This document shows, piece after piece, positions 18,141-28,500 of a DNA stretch of 64,000 nt; the first letter of the stretch is position 1; each line of letters starts with the position of its first letter. Both the position numbers and the translations under genes were made by a program. The notes beneath the pieces are model-generated. The model searched no databases and had not been told where the DNA came from. It saw only the letters and a list, made by a program, of their open reading frames with translations. Origin of the DNA: Streptomyces longwoodensis (GTDB lineage: Bacteria > Actinomycetota > Actinomycetes > Streptomycetales > Streptomycetaceae); the NCBI RefSeq assembly GCF_001514125.1, contig NZ_KQ948551.1, positions 395,291-459,290 of the forward strand, read 5' to 3'.

Positions 18141-19238
18141 GTGCATGTCGTACTCGCCGGTGGGGGGACCGCCGGCCACATCGAGCCCGCGCTCGCCCTC
18201 GCGGACGCCCTGCGCAGGCAGGATCCGACCGTGGGGATCACGGCCCTGGGCACGGAGCGCGGCCTGGAGACCCAGCTCGTCCCGCAGCGGGGCTACGAGC
18301 TCGCGCTGATCCCGGCGGTGCCGCTGCCGCGCAAGCCCACCCCCGAACTGATCACCGTGCCGGGCCGGCTGCGCGGCACGATCAAGGCGACCGAGCAGGT
18401 CCTGGAGCGCACCAAGGCGGACGTCGTGGTCGGCTTCGGCGGCTACGTCGCGCTGCCCGGCTACCTGGCCGCCAAGCGCCTCGGCGTGCCCATCGTGATC
18501 CACGAGGCCAACGCCCGCCCGGGCCTGGCCAACAAGATCGGCTCCCGGTACGCCGCCCAGGTGGCCGTGGCCACCCCGGACAGCAAGCTGCGCAACTCCC
18601 GCTACATCGGGATCCCGCTGCGGCACTCCATCGCCACCCTGGACCGGGCCGCAGCCCGCCCCGAGGCCCGGCACCGGTTCGGCCTGGACCCCAACCTGCC
18701 GACGCTGCTGGTCTCCGGCGGCTCGCAGGGCGCCCGCCGCCTCAACGAGGTGGTCCAGCAGGTCGCGCCGTGGCTGCAGCAGGCCGGCGTCCAGATCCTG
18801 CACGCGGTCGGCCCGAAGAACGAACTGCCGCACGTGCAGCAGATGCCGGGGATGCCCCCCTACATCCCGGTAAGTTACCTGGACCGGATGGACCTCGCGT
18901 ACGCCGCGGCCGACATGATGCTCTGCCGCGCGGGCGCGATGACCGTCGCTGAACTCTCCGCCGTCGGGCTCCCGGCCGCCTACGTCCCGCTGCCCATCGG
19001 CAACGGCGAACAGCGGCTGAACGCCCAGCCGGTGGTGAAGGCCGGCGGCGGACTGCTGGTCGACGACGCGGAGCTGACCCCGGAGTGGGTCCGGCAGAAC
19101 GTCCTGCCCGTGCTCGCCGACCCGCACCGGCTGTACGAGATGTCCCGCGCCGCCGCCGAGTTCGGCCGCCGGGACGCGGACGACCTCCTCGTCCGCATGG
19201 TGTACGAGGCGATCGCCGCCCACCGTGCACAGCGCTAG
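18141..19238 (+). CDS. murG: UDP-GlcNAc:lipid I GlcNAc transferase MurG
   Basis: A 365-residue GT28 glycosyltransferase making lipid II at the inner face of the membrane. The N-terminal glycine loop GGGTAGH is at 7-13, [16 protein letters not shown] and the [12 protein letters not shown] segment follow, and the C-terminal UDP-GlcNAc site contains [25 protein letters not shown] and [14 protein letters not shown]. The GTG start at 18141 follows the ftsW stop by six bases. No murC or ddl gene intervenes before ftsQ, unlike in E. coli or mycobacteria. Confidence 0.95.
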   Translation: MHVVLAGGGTAGHIEPALALADALRRQDPTVGITALGTERGLETQLVPQRGYELALIPAVPLPRKPTPELITVPGRLRGTIKATEQVLERTKADVVVGFGGYVALPGYLAAKRLGVPIVIHEANARPGLANKIGSRYAAQVAVATPDSKLRNSRYIGIPLRHSIATLDRAAARPEARHRFGLDPNLPTLLVSGGSQGARRLNEVVQQVAPWLQQAGVQILHAVGPKNELPHVQQMPGMPPYIPVSYLDRMDLAYAAADMMLCRAGAMTVAELSAVGLPAAYVPLPIGNGEQRLNAQPVVKAGGGLLVDDAELTPEWVRQNVLPVLADPHRLYEMSRAAAEFGRRDADDLLVRMVYEAIAAHRAQR

Positions 19239-19263
19239 GAGCACATGACGAAAGGGCAGGAGC

Positions 19264-20073
19264 GTGGCCGGACCTACTTCCACCGCCGAACGCGGTGCAC
19301 GCCGACAGGAGTCGTCCGGCCCGCCCCCCGCCCGGGCAGCGGCCCGCCGACGCCTTCGTACGATCATCGTCCTCGCGTGCGCCCTGGTGGTGCTCGGCGG
19401 GGGCGTGACCTGGCTGCTCTACGGCTCGCCGTGGCTGCGGGCGGAGCGGGTCTCCGTCTCCGGCACGGACGTCCTGACGCCCCGGCAGGTGCGCGAGGCG
19501 GCCGACGTGCCCGTCGGCGAGCCGATGGTCTCCCTGGACACCGACACCATCGCCGCCCGGGTGCGGCGGGCGCTGCCGCGCGTCGACCGGGTGGACGTGA
19601 CGCGTTCCTGGCCGCACGGCATCCGGCTCGAAGTGACCGAGCGCAAGCCGGTGCTGCTCCTCGCGGGCACCGGCCGCACAGCCGGGACCTTCACGGAAGT
19701 GGACGACGACGGCGTCCGGTTCGCCACCGTCCCCCGGGCGCCGAAGGGCGTACCGCTCCTGGCGCTGGCCACCTCACCGCGCGGCTCGGCCTCGGCCAGC
19801 CTGCGCCGCTTCGGCGAGGACCGGCTCGTACGGGAGGCGGTCCGGGTCGCCGGGGACGTCCCGGCCGCCGTGGCCCGCGTCACCAGGACCGTGAAGGTGC
19901 GCTCCTTCGACGCCGTCTCACTGGAGTTGGGCGACGGGCGGACGGTCGCGTGGGGGAGCTCCGAGCAGGGGGCCGCGAAGGGCCGTGCGCTCACCGCTCT
20001 CATGAAAGCATCTCCGGACGCACGGCACTTCGACGTCAGCGTTCCCACCGCCCCTGCGTCATCGGGGAGTTGA
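19264..20073 (+). CDS. ftsQ: Cell division protein FtsQ
   Basis: A 269-residue bitopic membrane protein of the divisome. A cytoplasmic basic N-terminus of about 30 residues leads to a transmembrane helix at 32-53 (LRTIIVLACALVVLGGGVTW), then a POTRA domain (LRAERVSVSGTDVLTPRQV) and the FtsQ beta domain. FtsQ binds FtsL/DivIC and recruits the septal synthase. The GTG at 19264 is chosen for the AGGAG just upstream. It is followed by the 278-base ftsZ regulatory region. Confidence 0.93.
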   Translation: MAGPTSTAERGARRQESSGPPPARAAARRRLRTIIVLACALVVLGGGVTWLLYGSPWLRAERVSVSGTDVLTPRQVREAADVPVGEPMVSLDTDTIAARVRRALPRVDRVDVTRSWPHGIRLEVTERKPVLLLAGTGRTAGTFTEVDDDGVRFATVPRAPKGVPLLALATSPRGSASASLRRFGEDRLVREAVRVAGDVPAAVARVTRTVKVRSFDAVSLELGDGRTVAWGSSEQGAAKGRALTALMKASPDARHFDVSVPTAPASSGS

Positions 20074-20101
20074 CGCACATCAGCGCAGGCCAGCACCCTG
20101 G

Positions 20102-20132
20102 TTGGGCAGCGACATGGCTGATCACATAGGGT
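20102..20132 (+). promoter_or_regulatory. Possible ftsZ promoter, distal
   Basis: TTGGGC (20102-20107) and the actinobacterial-style -10 TAGGGT (20127-20132) or CATAGG (20125-20130) lie 17-19 bases apart, about 220 bases upstream of ftsZ. Streptomyces ftsZ is known to be served by several promoters in this interval. Confidence 0.4.
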
Positions 20133-20163
20133 GAAAAGAAAAACGGGAGGTTCGGCGTGTTCG

Positions 20164-20193
20164 TTGAACGGGCGCCACTTGTCGACTTAGTGT
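20164..20193 (+). promoter_or_regulatory. Possible ftsZ promoter, proximal
   Basis: TTGAAC (20164-20169) and TAGTGT (20188-20193) are separated by 18 bases. This is a plausible housekeeping- or developmental-type promoter about 160 bases before the ftsZ GTG. Confidence 0.45.
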
Positions 20194-20218
20194 CCTGTTC
20201 AGAAGACTCCAAGGAACG

Positions 20219-20254
20219 GACACACTGGTAACCCTAAACTTCAACGTTAGGGTT
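20219..20254. promoter_or_regulatory. GACAC box and 8-bp dyad upstream of ftsZ
   Basis: GACAC (20219-20223) matches the published core of the sporulation activator WhiA site, and ftsZ is a known WhiA target in Streptomyces. Immediately downstream, AACCCTAA (20230-20237) and TTAGGGTT (20247-20254) form a perfect 8-bp inverted repeat with a 9-base loop. It could be a protein site or a leader hairpin. Confidence 0.4.
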
Positions 20255-20351
20255 CGGGTCGGCGCAACGGACCGTCCCATTCGGCATCAGTCGGCGGAGC
20301 GCGGACGACCGCGCACCGACGACACGTAACTCGAGGCGAGAGGCCTTCGAC

Positions 20352-21575
20352 GTGGCAGCACCGCAGAACTACCTCGCAGTCATCAAAGTCATCGGTGTCG
20401 GCGGCGGTGGTGTCAATGCCATCAACCGGATGATCGAGGTCGGTCTCAAGGGCGTCGAGTTCATCGCCATCAACACCGACGCGCAGGCGCTGTTGATGAG
20501 CGACGCCGACGTCAAGCTCGACGTCGGCCGCGAACTCACCCGCGGACTCGGCGCCGGCGCCAACCCGGCCGTCGGCCGCAAGGCCGCCGAGGACCACCGC
20601 GAGGAGATCGAGGAGGTCCTCAAGGGGGCCGACATGGTCTTCGTGACGGCCGGTGAAGGCGGCGGCACCGGCACCGGCGGGGCCCCCGTCGTGGCCAACA
20701 TCGCGCGCAACCTCGGCGCCCTCACCATCGGCGTGGTCACCCGCCCGTTCACCTTCGAGGGACGGCGCCGCGCCAACCAGGCCGAGGACGGCATCGCCGA
20801 ACTCCGCGAAGAGGTCGACACCCTCATCGTCATCCCCAACGACCGGCTGCTGTCCATCTCGGACCGCCAGGTCTCGGTCCTCGACGCCTTCAAGTCGGCC
20901 GACCAGGTCCTGCTCTCCGGCGTCCAGGGCATCACCGACCTCATCACCACCCCCGGTCTGATCAACCTGGACTTCGCCGACGTCAAGTCGGTCATGTCCG
21001 AGGCCGGTTCGGCGCTCATGGGCATCGGCTCCGCCCGCGGCGACGACCGCGCGGTGGCCGCGGCCGAGATGGCGATCTCCTCGCCGCTGCTCGAGGCGTC
21101 CATCGACGGCGCCCGCGGTGTGCTGCTGTCCATCTCCGGCGGCTCCGACCTCGGTCTGTTCGAGATCAACGAGGCCGCCCAGCTGGTCAGCGAGGCCGCC
21201 CACCCCGAGGCCAACATCATCTTCGGCGCGGTCATCGACGACGCCCTCGGCGACGAGGTGCGGGTCACCGTGATCGCGGCCGGCTTCGACGGGGGCCAGC
21301 CCCCGGCCCGCCGGGACAACGTCCTCGGCTCGTCCTCGGCGTCCTCCTCGTCCTCGGCGCCCTCCGCGGCGACCCGCCGCGAGGAGCCCACGCCGGTCCG
21401 GCAGCCCGAGTCCCGGCCGAGCTTCGGCTCGCTCGGCAGCGTGACGCCGAAGGAGGAGACGGAGCCCGCCCCCGAGCCGGTCGCCGACCTCCCGGTCGCC
21501 CCGCCGGTGCCGCCGTCGCGGACCTACGCCGACAGCGCGGCCGAGGAACTGGACGTACCGGACTTCCTCAAGTGA
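20352..21575 (+). CDS. ftsZ: Cell division GTPase FtsZ
   Basis: A 407-residue tubulin homologue that polymerises into the Z ring and the sporulation ladders. The GTP-binding signature GGGTGTG is at 103-109, the T7 loop region ([11 protein letters not shown]) is intact, and the protein ends in the conserved C-terminal peptide ELDVPDFLK after a Ser/Pro/Glu-rich linker of about 70 residues. The GTG at 20352 has AGAGG about 8 bases upstream. It is followed after ten bases by pgeF and further downstream by its membrane anchor sepF. Confidence 0.97.
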   Translation: MAAPQNYLAVIKVIGVGGGGVNAINRMIEVGLKGVEFIAINTDAQALLMSDADVKLDVGRELTRGLGAGANPAVGRKAAEDHREEIEEVLKGADMVFVTAGEGGGTGTGGAPVVANIARNLGALTIGVVTRPFTFEGRRRANQAEDGIAELREEVDTLIVIPNDRLLSISDRQVSVLDAFKSADQVLLSGVQGITDLITTPGLINLDFADVKSVMSEAGSALMGIGSARGDDRAVAAAEMAISSPLLEASIDGARGVLLSISGGSDLGLFEINEAAQLVSEAAHPEANIIFGAVIDDALGDEVRVTVIAAGFDGGQPPARRDNVLGSSSASSSSSAPSAATRREEPTPVRQPESRPSFGSLGSVTPKEETEPAPEPVADLPVAPPVPPSRTYADSAAEELDVPDFLK

Positions 21576-21585
21576 TCCTTCTGAC

Positions 21586-22323
21586 GTGACAGCACAGCGC
21601 GAGAACGCGAGCGGCGCGCACTTCGCCTTCACCGACCGGTGGGGCGGGGTGAGCGCCGCTCCGTATGCGGAGCTCAACCTCGGCGGCGCGGTCGGTGACG
21701 ACCCCGGCGCCGTGCGGACCAACCGGGAACTGGCGGCCAAGGCGCTCGGCCTGGACCCGGACCGGGTGGTCTGGATGAACCAGGTGCACGGCAGTGACGT
21801 GGCCGAGGTCGACGGCCCGTGGGGGACCCGGCCGGTTCCTGAGGTCGACGGACTGGTGACCGCGGTCCGGGGGCTCGCCCTCGCCGTGCTCACCGCCGAC
21901 TGCGTGCCGGTCCTGCTGGCCGACCCCGTCGCCGGGGTCGTCGCCGCCGCCCACGCCGGGCGCCCGGGGATGGTCGAGGGGATCGTGCCCGCCGCCCTCG
22001 ACGCGATGCGGGCGCTGGGCGCCGACCCGGCCCGGATCGTCGCCCGCACCGGACCCGCCGTGTGCGGCCGGTGCTACGAGGTGCCCGAGGCGATGCGCAC
22101 CGAGGTCGCCGCGGTGGAACCGGCGGCGCACGCCGAGACCAGTTGGGGCACGCCCGCGGTGGACGTCGCCGCCGGGGTGCACGCCCAGCTGGCGCGCGCC
22201 GGGGTGCGCGACCGGGAGCAGTCGCCGGTGTGCACGCTGGAGTCGAGTGACCACTTCTCGTACCGCCGCGACCGCGTCACCGGGCGCCTCGCGGGATATG
22301 TCTGGCTGGCTGAGAGAGCATGA
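21586..22323 (+). CDS. pgeF: Peptidoglycan editing factor PgeF (YfiH, laccase-domain)
   Basis: A 245-residue cytoplasmic protein of the Cu-oxidase_4/DUF152 family. Conserved metal-site segments are VWMNQVHGSDV, LTADCVPVLLAD and AAAHAGRPGMVEGIV. In E. coli the homologue removes wrongly built UDP-MurNAc species, which fits its place among the mur genes; related proteins were also reported to act on purine nucleosides. GTG at 21586 follows the ftsZ stop by ten bases. Its TGA overlaps the ATG of the next gene. Confidence 0.88.
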   Translation: MTAQRENASGAHFAFTDRWGGVSAAPYAELNLGGAVGDDPGAVRTNRELAAKALGLDPDRVVWMNQVHGSDVAEVDGPWGTRPVPEVDGLVTAVRGLALAVLTADCVPVLLADPVAGVVAAAHAGRPGMVEGIVPAALDAMRALGADPARIVARTGPAVCGRCYEVPEAMRTEVAAVEPAAHAETSWGTPAVDVAAGVHAQLARAGVRDREQSPVCTLESSDHFSYRRDRVTGRLAGYVWLAERA

Positions 22324-23039
22324 CGGAGCGTAGGGACGAACTCGCCGGGAACCTGGCGAAGGTGGAGCGGCGCATCGCCGCCGCGTGCGAGGCCGCCGGG
22401 CGCAAGCGCGAAGAGGTGACCCTGATCGTGGTCACCAAGACCTACCCGGCGAGCGACGTGCGGATCCTGTCGGAGCTCGGGGTGCGGCACGTCGCCGAGA
22501 ACCGCGACCAGGACGCGGCGCCCAAGGCCGCCGCGTGCGCGGATCTGCCCCTGTCGTGGCACTTCGTCGGTCAGCTCCAGACCAACAAGGTGCGCTCCGT
22601 GGTCGGTTACGCCCACACCGTGCAGTCCGTCGACCGGTCCCGGCTGGTGACGGCCCTGTCTAAGGAGGCGGTGCGCCAGGAGCGCGAGCTCGGCTGCCTG
22701 ATCCAGGTGGCGCTCGACGCCGGGGTGAGCGGGCGCGGGGAGCGGGGCGGGGTGTCGCCGGACGGCGTCGAGGAGTTGGCCGCTCTGGTCGCCGGCGCCC
22801 CGGGGCTGCGGCTCGACGGACTGATGACCGTCGCACCCCTGACCGGAGAGTACGCCGGACGGCAACAGGCGGCGTTCGAGCGGTTGATGGAATTGTCGAC
22901 CTCCGTGCGCGGGGCCCATCCGGCTGCAACCATGGTCTCGGCAGGGATGAGTGCGGACCTCGAGCAGGCCGTGGCGGCCGGGGCGACACATGTACGCGTC
23001 GGCACCGCGGTACTCGGAGTCCGCCCGAGGCTCGGGTAA
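22320..23039 (+). CDS. YggS-family pyridoxal phosphate homeostasis protein
   Basis: A 239-residue single-domain alanine-racemase-fold protein of the YggS/PLPBP (COG0325) family. It binds PLP through the conserved lysine at 40 (LIVVTKTYP) and acts in vitamin B6 homeostasis rather than as an enzyme. HFVGQLQTNKVR and the C-terminal MSADLEQAVAAGATHVRVGTAVLG are typical. The ATG overlaps the pgeF stop (ATGA). The gene sits between ftsZ and sepF in most actinobacteria. Confidence 0.9.
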   Translation: MTERRDELAGNLAKVERRIAAACEAAGRKREEVTLIVVTKTYPASDVRILSELGVRHVAENRDQDAAPKAAACADLPLSWHFVGQLQTNKVRSVVGYAHTVQSVDRSRLVTALSKEAVRQERELGCLIQVALDAGVSGRGERGGVSPDGVEELAALVAGAPGLRLDGLMTVAPLTGEYAGRQQAAFERLMELSTSVRGAHPAATMVSAGMSADLEQAVAAGATHVRVGTAVLGVRPRLG

Positions 23040-23168
23040 CGTCGCCAGGAAGTCGGACCACAGCAGAAAATATGGTCATTTCCGCCACAGGGCGGGGCAG
23101 AAGGACCACGTGGATCGCGGGACTTGGCAGTCGTCAGCCGATCCACCACAGAGCGGAGGACTCAGAGC

Positions 23169-23810
23169 ATGGCCGGCGCGATGCGCAAGATGGCGGTCTA
23201 CCTCGGCCTCGTGGAGGACGATGGGTACGACGGCCGGGGGTTCGACCCCGATGACGACTTCGAGCCCGAGCTCGACCCCGAGCCCGAGCGCGACCACCGA
23301 CGGCACGAGCCGTCCCACCCGTCACACTCCGCACACCAGTCCCAACGGGACGAAGAGGTGCGAATCGTACAACCGCCCGCGCCCCGCGAGCCGGTGGCCC
23401 GCTCGACTTCGCTTCCCGCGGAATCGGGTCGTCCGGCGCGGATCGCCCCCGTGGCATCCATCACACAAGAACGTCAGTCCCTGGAGAAGAACGCACCGGT
23501 GATCATGCCCAAGGTCGTGTCGGAACGAGAGCCGTACCGGATCACCACACTTCACCCGCGGACCTACAACGAGGCCCGTACCATCGGGGAACACTTCCGT
23601 GAGGGCACCCCGGTGATCATGAACTTGACTGAGATGGACGACACAGACGCGAAGCGACTTGTCGACTTTGCGGCCGGTTTGGTGTTTGGTCTTCACGGCA
23701 GCATCGAGCGGGTGACGCAGAAGGTGTTCCTGTTGTCGCCTGCTAACGTCGATGTCACGGCGGAGGACAAGGCCCGCATCGCAGAGGGCGGGTTCTTCAA
23801 CCAGAGCTGA
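23169..23810 (+). CDS. sepF: Cell division protein SepF
   Basis: A 213-residue FtsZ-binding membrane anchor. The N-terminal amphipathic helix ([18 protein letters not shown]) can insert in the membrane; an acidic and Ser/Pro/His-rich linker follows (about residues 18-120), then the SepF fold ([57 protein letters not shown]). The ATG at 23169 is preceded by GGAGGA and opens directly with the amphipathic helix. Actinobacteria lack FtsA and ZipA, so SepF is the main FtsZ tether. Confidence 0.94.
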   Translation: MAGAMRKMAVYLGLVEDDGYDGRGFDPDDDFEPELDPEPERDHRRHEPSHPSHSAHQSQRDEEVRIVQPPAPREPVARSTSLPAESGRPARIAPVASITQERQSLEKNAPVIMPKVVSEREPYRITTLHPRTYNEARTIGEHFREGTPVIMNLTEMDDTDAKRLVDFAAGLVFGLHGSIERVTQKVFLLSPANVDVTAEDKARIAEGGFFNQS

Positions 23811-23873
23811 GACGCACGACCGGAAAACAGCAGTACGCAGCACGGAAAAACAGGGGAGAGGGAAGCACCGAAC

Positions 23874-24158
23874 ATGAGCGTGGTCCTGGATGTCGTCTAC
23901 ATCGCGCTGATGGTGTTCCTCATCGTGCTCATCTTCCGGTTGGTCATGGACTACGTCTTCCAGTTCGCCCGCTCATGGCAGCCCGGCAAGGCGATGGTGG
24001 TCGTTCTGGAGGCCACCTACACTGTCACCGATCCACCGCTCAAGCTTCTGCGGCGGGTCATCCCGCCGCTGCGTCTCGGGGGCGTGGCGCTCGACCTGTC
24101 CTTCTTCGTACTGATGATCATCGTCTACATCCTGATCTCGATCGTGAGCCGGCTGTGA
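23874..24158 (+). CDS. YggT-family membrane protein
   Basis: A 94-residue protein with two transmembrane helices (about 5-25 and 70-90) and the YggT motif TDPPLKLLRRVIPPLRLGGVALDLS between them. Its function is not established. The constant position between sepF and divIVA in actinobacteria suggests an envelope or division role. Start ATG at 23874 with GGGGAGAGGGAAG upstream. Confidence 0.9.
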   Translation: MSVVLDVVYIALMVFLIVLIFRLVMDYVFQFARSWQPGKAMVVVLEATYTVTDPPLKLLRRVIPPLRLGGVALDLSFFVLMIIVYILISIVSRL

Positions 24159-24211
24159 GCGATGTGAACTACCGTCTTGCCGAATGCCGACGACTACGTT
24201 GAGGTGAAGAG

Positions 24212-25366
24212 ATGCCGTTGACCCCCGAGGACGTGCGGAACAAGCAGTTCACGACCGTCCGCCTCCGAGAAGGCTATGACGAGGACGAGGTCGATGCCTT
24301 CCTCGACGAGGTCGAAGCCGAACTGACCCGGCTGCTCCGCGAGAACGAGGACCTGCGCGCCAAACTGGCCGCCGCGACGCGTGCTGCTGCCCAGAACCAG
24401 CAGAACATGCGCAAGCCGCCGGAGCAGCAGGACCAGCAGCAGCAGGGCATGCCTCCCCAGCAGGGGATGCGAGGTCCCGGCGCTCCGGTGCCCGCCGGGA
24501 TATCGGGCCCGCCGCAGCAGCAGATGGGTGGCCCCATGGGTGGCCCGCCCCAGCTGCCGAGCGGTGCCCCGCAGCTGCCCGCCGGCCCCGGTGGCCAGAG
24601 CGGTCAGCAGGGTCCCGGCCCCATGGGCCAGGGTCCGATGGGCCAGGGCCCCATGGGTCAGGGTCCGATGGGCGGTCAGCCGCCCATGCAGCAGATGGGC
24701 GGCCAGATGGGCGGCCCCATGGGCGGTCCGATGGGTGGCCCCATGGGCGGCCCCGGTCAGGGTCCCGGTGGCGACAGCGCCGCGCGCGTCCTGTCGCTGG
24801 CCCAGCAGACCGCCGACCAGGCGATCGCCGAGGCCCGTTCCGAGGCCAACAAGATCGTCGGCGAGGCGCGTTCGCGTGCCGAGGGTCTCGAGCGTGACGC
24901 CCGTGCCAAGGCCGACGCCCTGGAGCGGGACGCGCAGGAGAAGCACCGCGTCGCGATGGGCTCCCTGGAGTCCGCCCGCGCCACGCTGGAGCGCAAGGTC
25001 GAGGACCTGCGCGGCTTCGAGCGCGAGTACCGCACGCGCCTGAAGTCGTACCTCGAGTCCCAGCTGCGTCAGCTGGAGACCCAGGCCGACGACTCCCTCG
25101 CCCCGCCCCGCACCCCGGCCACGGCCTCCCTGCCGCCGTCCCCGGCGCCCTCGATGGCCCCGGCCGGCGCGAGCGCCCCGTCCTACGGCGGCAACCAGGG
25201 CATGGGCGGCGGTCCGAGCCCCGCGGGTCCGTCCTACGGCGGCCAGCAGCAGATGTCCCCGGCGATGACCCAGCCCATGGCTCCGGTCCGCCCGCAGGGT
25301 CCGTCGCCGATGGGCCAGGCGCCCTCGCCGATGCGCGGCTTCCTGATCGACGAGGACGACAACTGA
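24212..25366 (+). CDS. divIVA: Polar growth protein DivIVA
   Basis: A 384-residue coiled-coil protein that marks hyphal tips and directs apical growth and branching. The N-terminal domain ([33 protein letters not shown]) and first coiled coil (to about residue 60) are followed by a Gln/Gly/Pro/Met-rich linker of about 125 residues with MGQGP and MGGP repeats. A second coiled coil (about 190-300) and another low-complexity tail ending in GFLIDEDDN come last. ATG at 24212 follows GAGGTGAAG. It ends the dcw transcription block before a strong terminator. Confidence 0.95.
   Translation: MPLTPEDVRNKQFTTVRLREGYDEDEVDAFLDEVEAELTRLLRENEDLRAKLAAATRAAAQNQQNMRKPPEQQDQQQQGMPPQQGMRGPGAPVPAGISGPPQQQMGGPMGGPPQLPSGAPQLPAGPGGQSGQQGPGPMGQGPMGQGPMGQGPMGGQPPMQQMGGQMGGPMGGPMGGPMGGPGQGPGGDSAARVLSLAQQTADQAIAEARSEANKIVGEARSRAEGLERDARAKADALERDAQEKHRVAMGSLESARATLERKVEDLRGFEREYRTRLKSYLESQLRQLETQADDSLAPPRTPATASLPPSPAPSMAPAGASAPSYGGNQGMGGGPSPAGPSYGGQQQMSPAMTQPMAPVRPQGPSPMGQAPSPMRGFLIDEDDN
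24523..24768 (+). repeat. Tandem repeats inside divIVA
   Basis: The linker is encoded by degenerate 15-base units (ATGGGCCAGGGYCCN, from about 24622) and 12-base units (ATGGGYGGNCCN, from about 24695). Such repeats can change copy number by slippage without breaking the frame, so linker length may vary between strains. Confidence 0.7.
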
Positions 25367-25401
25367 CGGCCGCTCGTACGCCTTAGGCGTCGGCAGCGTT
25401 C

Positions 25402-25445
25402 AAGGGGCGGGGCCCCGGATTCCGATCCGGGGCCCCGCCCCTTTT
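25402..25445 (+). terminator. Intrinsic terminator after divIVA
   Basis: A perfect 19-bp stem (25402-25420 against 25425-25443) with the loop TCCG is followed by TTTT. It is the clearest intrinsic terminator in the window and closes the dcw cluster. Confidence 0.92.
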
Positions 25446-25482
25446 ACGCGTGTTGCGGAGGGGCCGCCCACCGACCGGTCCC

Positions 25483-25517
25483 GGCCGGGCGTCCGGTGGC
25501 GGCCGGGCGTCCGGTGG
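25483..25517. repeat. 17-base direct repeat
   Basis: GGCCGGGCGTCCGGTGG occurs at 25483-25499 and again at 25501-25517, between the divIVA and ileS terminators. Probably a local duplication. Confidence 0.6.
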
Positions 25518-25528
25518 AGGTCAGCGAA

Positions 25529-25562
25529 AACGGCGGCCGCCCCGCGAGGGACGGCCGCCGTT
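25529..25562 (-). terminator. Terminator of ileS
   Basis: An 11-bp stem (AACGGCGGCCG and its complement) with a 12-base loop lies 25 bases past the ileS stop; on the minus strand the stem is followed by a short T-run. This is convergent with the divIVA terminator. Confidence 0.7.
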
Positions 25563-25586
25563 CACGAGGTGCGCGGCGGGCGCGGG

Positions 25587-28500
25587 TTACGCCTTGCGCA
25601 GGCGGAACGCCAGGGACAGGCCCTCGTCCGTGAAGGGCGCGCCGTAGGTGTCGTCCGCCTCGCCCTGGGCGAAGTCCGTCGCCAGGACCTCGTCCGCGAT
25701 CAGCCCGCTGTGCCGGCTGAGCGCGGCGATCGTCTCCGGGTCGGTCGCCGTCCAGCGCAGCGCGATGCGGTCGGCCACGTCCAGCCCACTGTTCTTGCGG
25801 GCCTCCTGGATCAGCCGGATCGCGTCCCGGGCGAGCCCCGCCCGGCGCAGCTCCTCGGTGATCTCCAGGTCCAGCGCGACCGTGGCGCCGGAGTCGGAGG
25901 CCACCGACCAGCCCTCGCGGGGCGTCTCGGTGATGATCACCTCGTCCGGGGCCAGCGTCACCGTCTCCCCGTCGACCTCGACCGACGCCGTGCCCTCGCG
26001 CAGGGCCAGCGACAGCGCGGCCGCGTCCGCCGCGGCGACGGCCCGGGCCACGTCCTGCACCCGCTTGCCGAACCGCTTGCCCAGCGCCCGGAAGTTGGCC
26101 TTGGCGGTGGTGTCGACCAGGGACCCGCCGACCTCGCTCAGCGAGGCCAGCGACTCGACGTTCAGCTCCTCGGTGATCTGGGTGTGCAGCTCCGGGGAGA
26201 GCGCGTCGAAGCCGGTGGCCGCGATCAGCGCCCGCCGCAGCGGCTGACGCGTCTTCACGCCCGACTCGGCGCGCGTCGCCCGGCCCAGCTCCACCAGGCG
26301 CCGCACGAGCACCATCTGCTTCGACAGCTCCGGGTCGATCGCCGACAGGTCGGCCTCCGGCCACGAGGACAGGTGCACCGACTCCGGGGCGCCCGGGGTG
26401 ACCGGGACGATGAGGTCCTGCCAGACCCGCTCGGTGATGAACGGCGTCAGCGGGGCCATCAGCTTGGTGACCGTCTCCACGACCTCGTGCAGCGTACGCA
26501 GCGCGGCCTTGTCGCCCTGCCAGAACCGGCGCCGCGAGCGCCGCACGTACCAGTTGGACAGGTCGTCGACGAACGCCGAGAGCAGCTTGCCGGCGCGCTG
26601 GGTGTCGTAGGCCTCCAGGGACTGGGTGACCTGGTCGGTCAGCGCGTGCAGCTCGGACAGCAGCCAGCGGTCCAGCAGGGGGCGGTCGGCCGGGGCCGGG
26701 TCGGCCGCGGAGGGGGACCAGCCGGACGTCCGGGCGTACAGCGCCTGGAAGGCGACCGTGTTCCAGTACGTCAGCAGGGTCTTGCGCACGACCTCCTGGA
26801 TCGTGCCGTGGCCGACGCGGCGGGCCGCCCACGGCGAGCCGCCGGCCGCCATGAACCAGCGCACCGCGTCCGCGCCGTGCTGGTCCATCAGCGGGATCGG
26901 CTGCAGGATGTTGCCCAGGTGCTTGGACATCTTGCGGCCGTCCTCGGCGAGGATGTGGCCCAGGCACACGACGTTCTCGTACGACGACTTGTCGAAGACG
27001 AGGGTGCCGACCGCCATCAGCGTGTAGAACCAGCCGCGGGTCTGGTCGATCGCCTCGGAGATGAACTGCGCCGGGTAGCGGCTCTCGAACAGCTCCTTGT
27101 TCTTGTACGGGTAGCCCCACTGCGCGAACGGCATCGAACCCGAGTCGTACCAGGCGTCGATGACCTCCGGCACGCGCGTGGCCGTGCGGCCGCAGCCGTC
27201 CTGCGGGCAGGCGAAGGTGACGTCGTCGATGAAGGGGCGGTGCGGGTCCAGCTCCGACTGGTCCGTGCCGGACAGCTCGGTCAGCTCCGCGCGCGAGCCC
27301 ACGCAGGTGAGGTGGTCGTCCTCGCAGCGCCAGATGGGCAGCGGGGTGCCCCAGTAGCGGTTGCGGGACAGGGCCCAGTCGATGTTGTTGTTCAGCCAGT
27401 CGCCGTACCGGCCGTGCTTGACCGTGTCGGGGAACCAGTTGGTCTTCTCGTTCTCCTCGATCAGCCGGTCCTTGACGGCCGTGGTGCGGATGTACCAGGA
27501 CGGCTGCGCGTAGTAGAGGAGCGCGGTGTGGCAGCGCCAGCAGTGCGGGTAGCTGTGCTCGTACGGCAGGTGCCGGAACAGCAGGCCGCGCTCGGCGAGG
27601 TCCTCGGTGAGCTTCTCGTCGGCCTTCTTGAAGAAGACGCCGCCGACCAGGGGGACGTCCTCGCCGAAGGTGCCGTCCGGGCGGACGGGGTTGACGACGG
27701 GCAGGCCGTAGGCGCGGCAGACCTTGAGGTCGTCCTCACCGAAGGCGGGGGACTGGTGGACCAGACCCGTGCCGTCCTCGGTGGTGACGTACTCGGCGTT
27801 GACCACGTAGTGGGCCTCGGTGCCCTCCGGGAACTCCACCAGCTCGAACGGGCGCTGGTAGGTCCAGCGCTCCATCTCGGCGCCGGTGAACCTCTCCCCG
27901 GTGGGCTCCCAGCCCTCGCCGAGCGCCTTGGCGAGCAGCGGCTCGGCGACGACCAGCCGCTCCTGGCCGTCGGTGGCGACGACGTAGGTGACGTCGGGGT
28001 GCGCGGCGACCGCGGTGTTGGACACCAGGGTCCAGGGGGTCGTCGTCCACACCAGCAGGGCGGCCCGGCCGGCCAGCGGGCCGGAGGTGAGCGGGAAGCG
28101 GACGTAGACGGACGGGTCCACGACCGTCTCGTAGCCCTGGGCCAGCTCGTGGTCCGACAGGCCGGTGCCGCAGCGCGGGCACCAGGGGGCGACGCGGTGG
28201 TCCTGCACCAGCAGGCCCTTGGTGAAGATCTCCTTCAGCGACCACCAGACGGACTCGATGTACTCGGGCTCCATCGTGACGTAGGCCTCGTCGAGGTCCA
28301 CCCAGTAGCCCATGCGGGTCGTCAGCTCGGCGAAGGCGTCCGTGTGGCGCAGGACCGACGCACGGCACTTGTCGTTGAACGCGGCGATGCCGTACGCCTC
28401 GATGTCCTTCTTGCCGCTGAAGCCGAGCTCCTTCTCCACCGCCAGCTCGACCGGCAGGCCGTGGCAGTCCCAGCCGGCCTTGCGGGCCACGTGGTAGCCG

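Noticed and set aside
25483..25517. Direct repeat as an attachment site
   Set aside because: The two 17-base copies are adjacent with one base between and no integrase is near; a local duplication is simpler.
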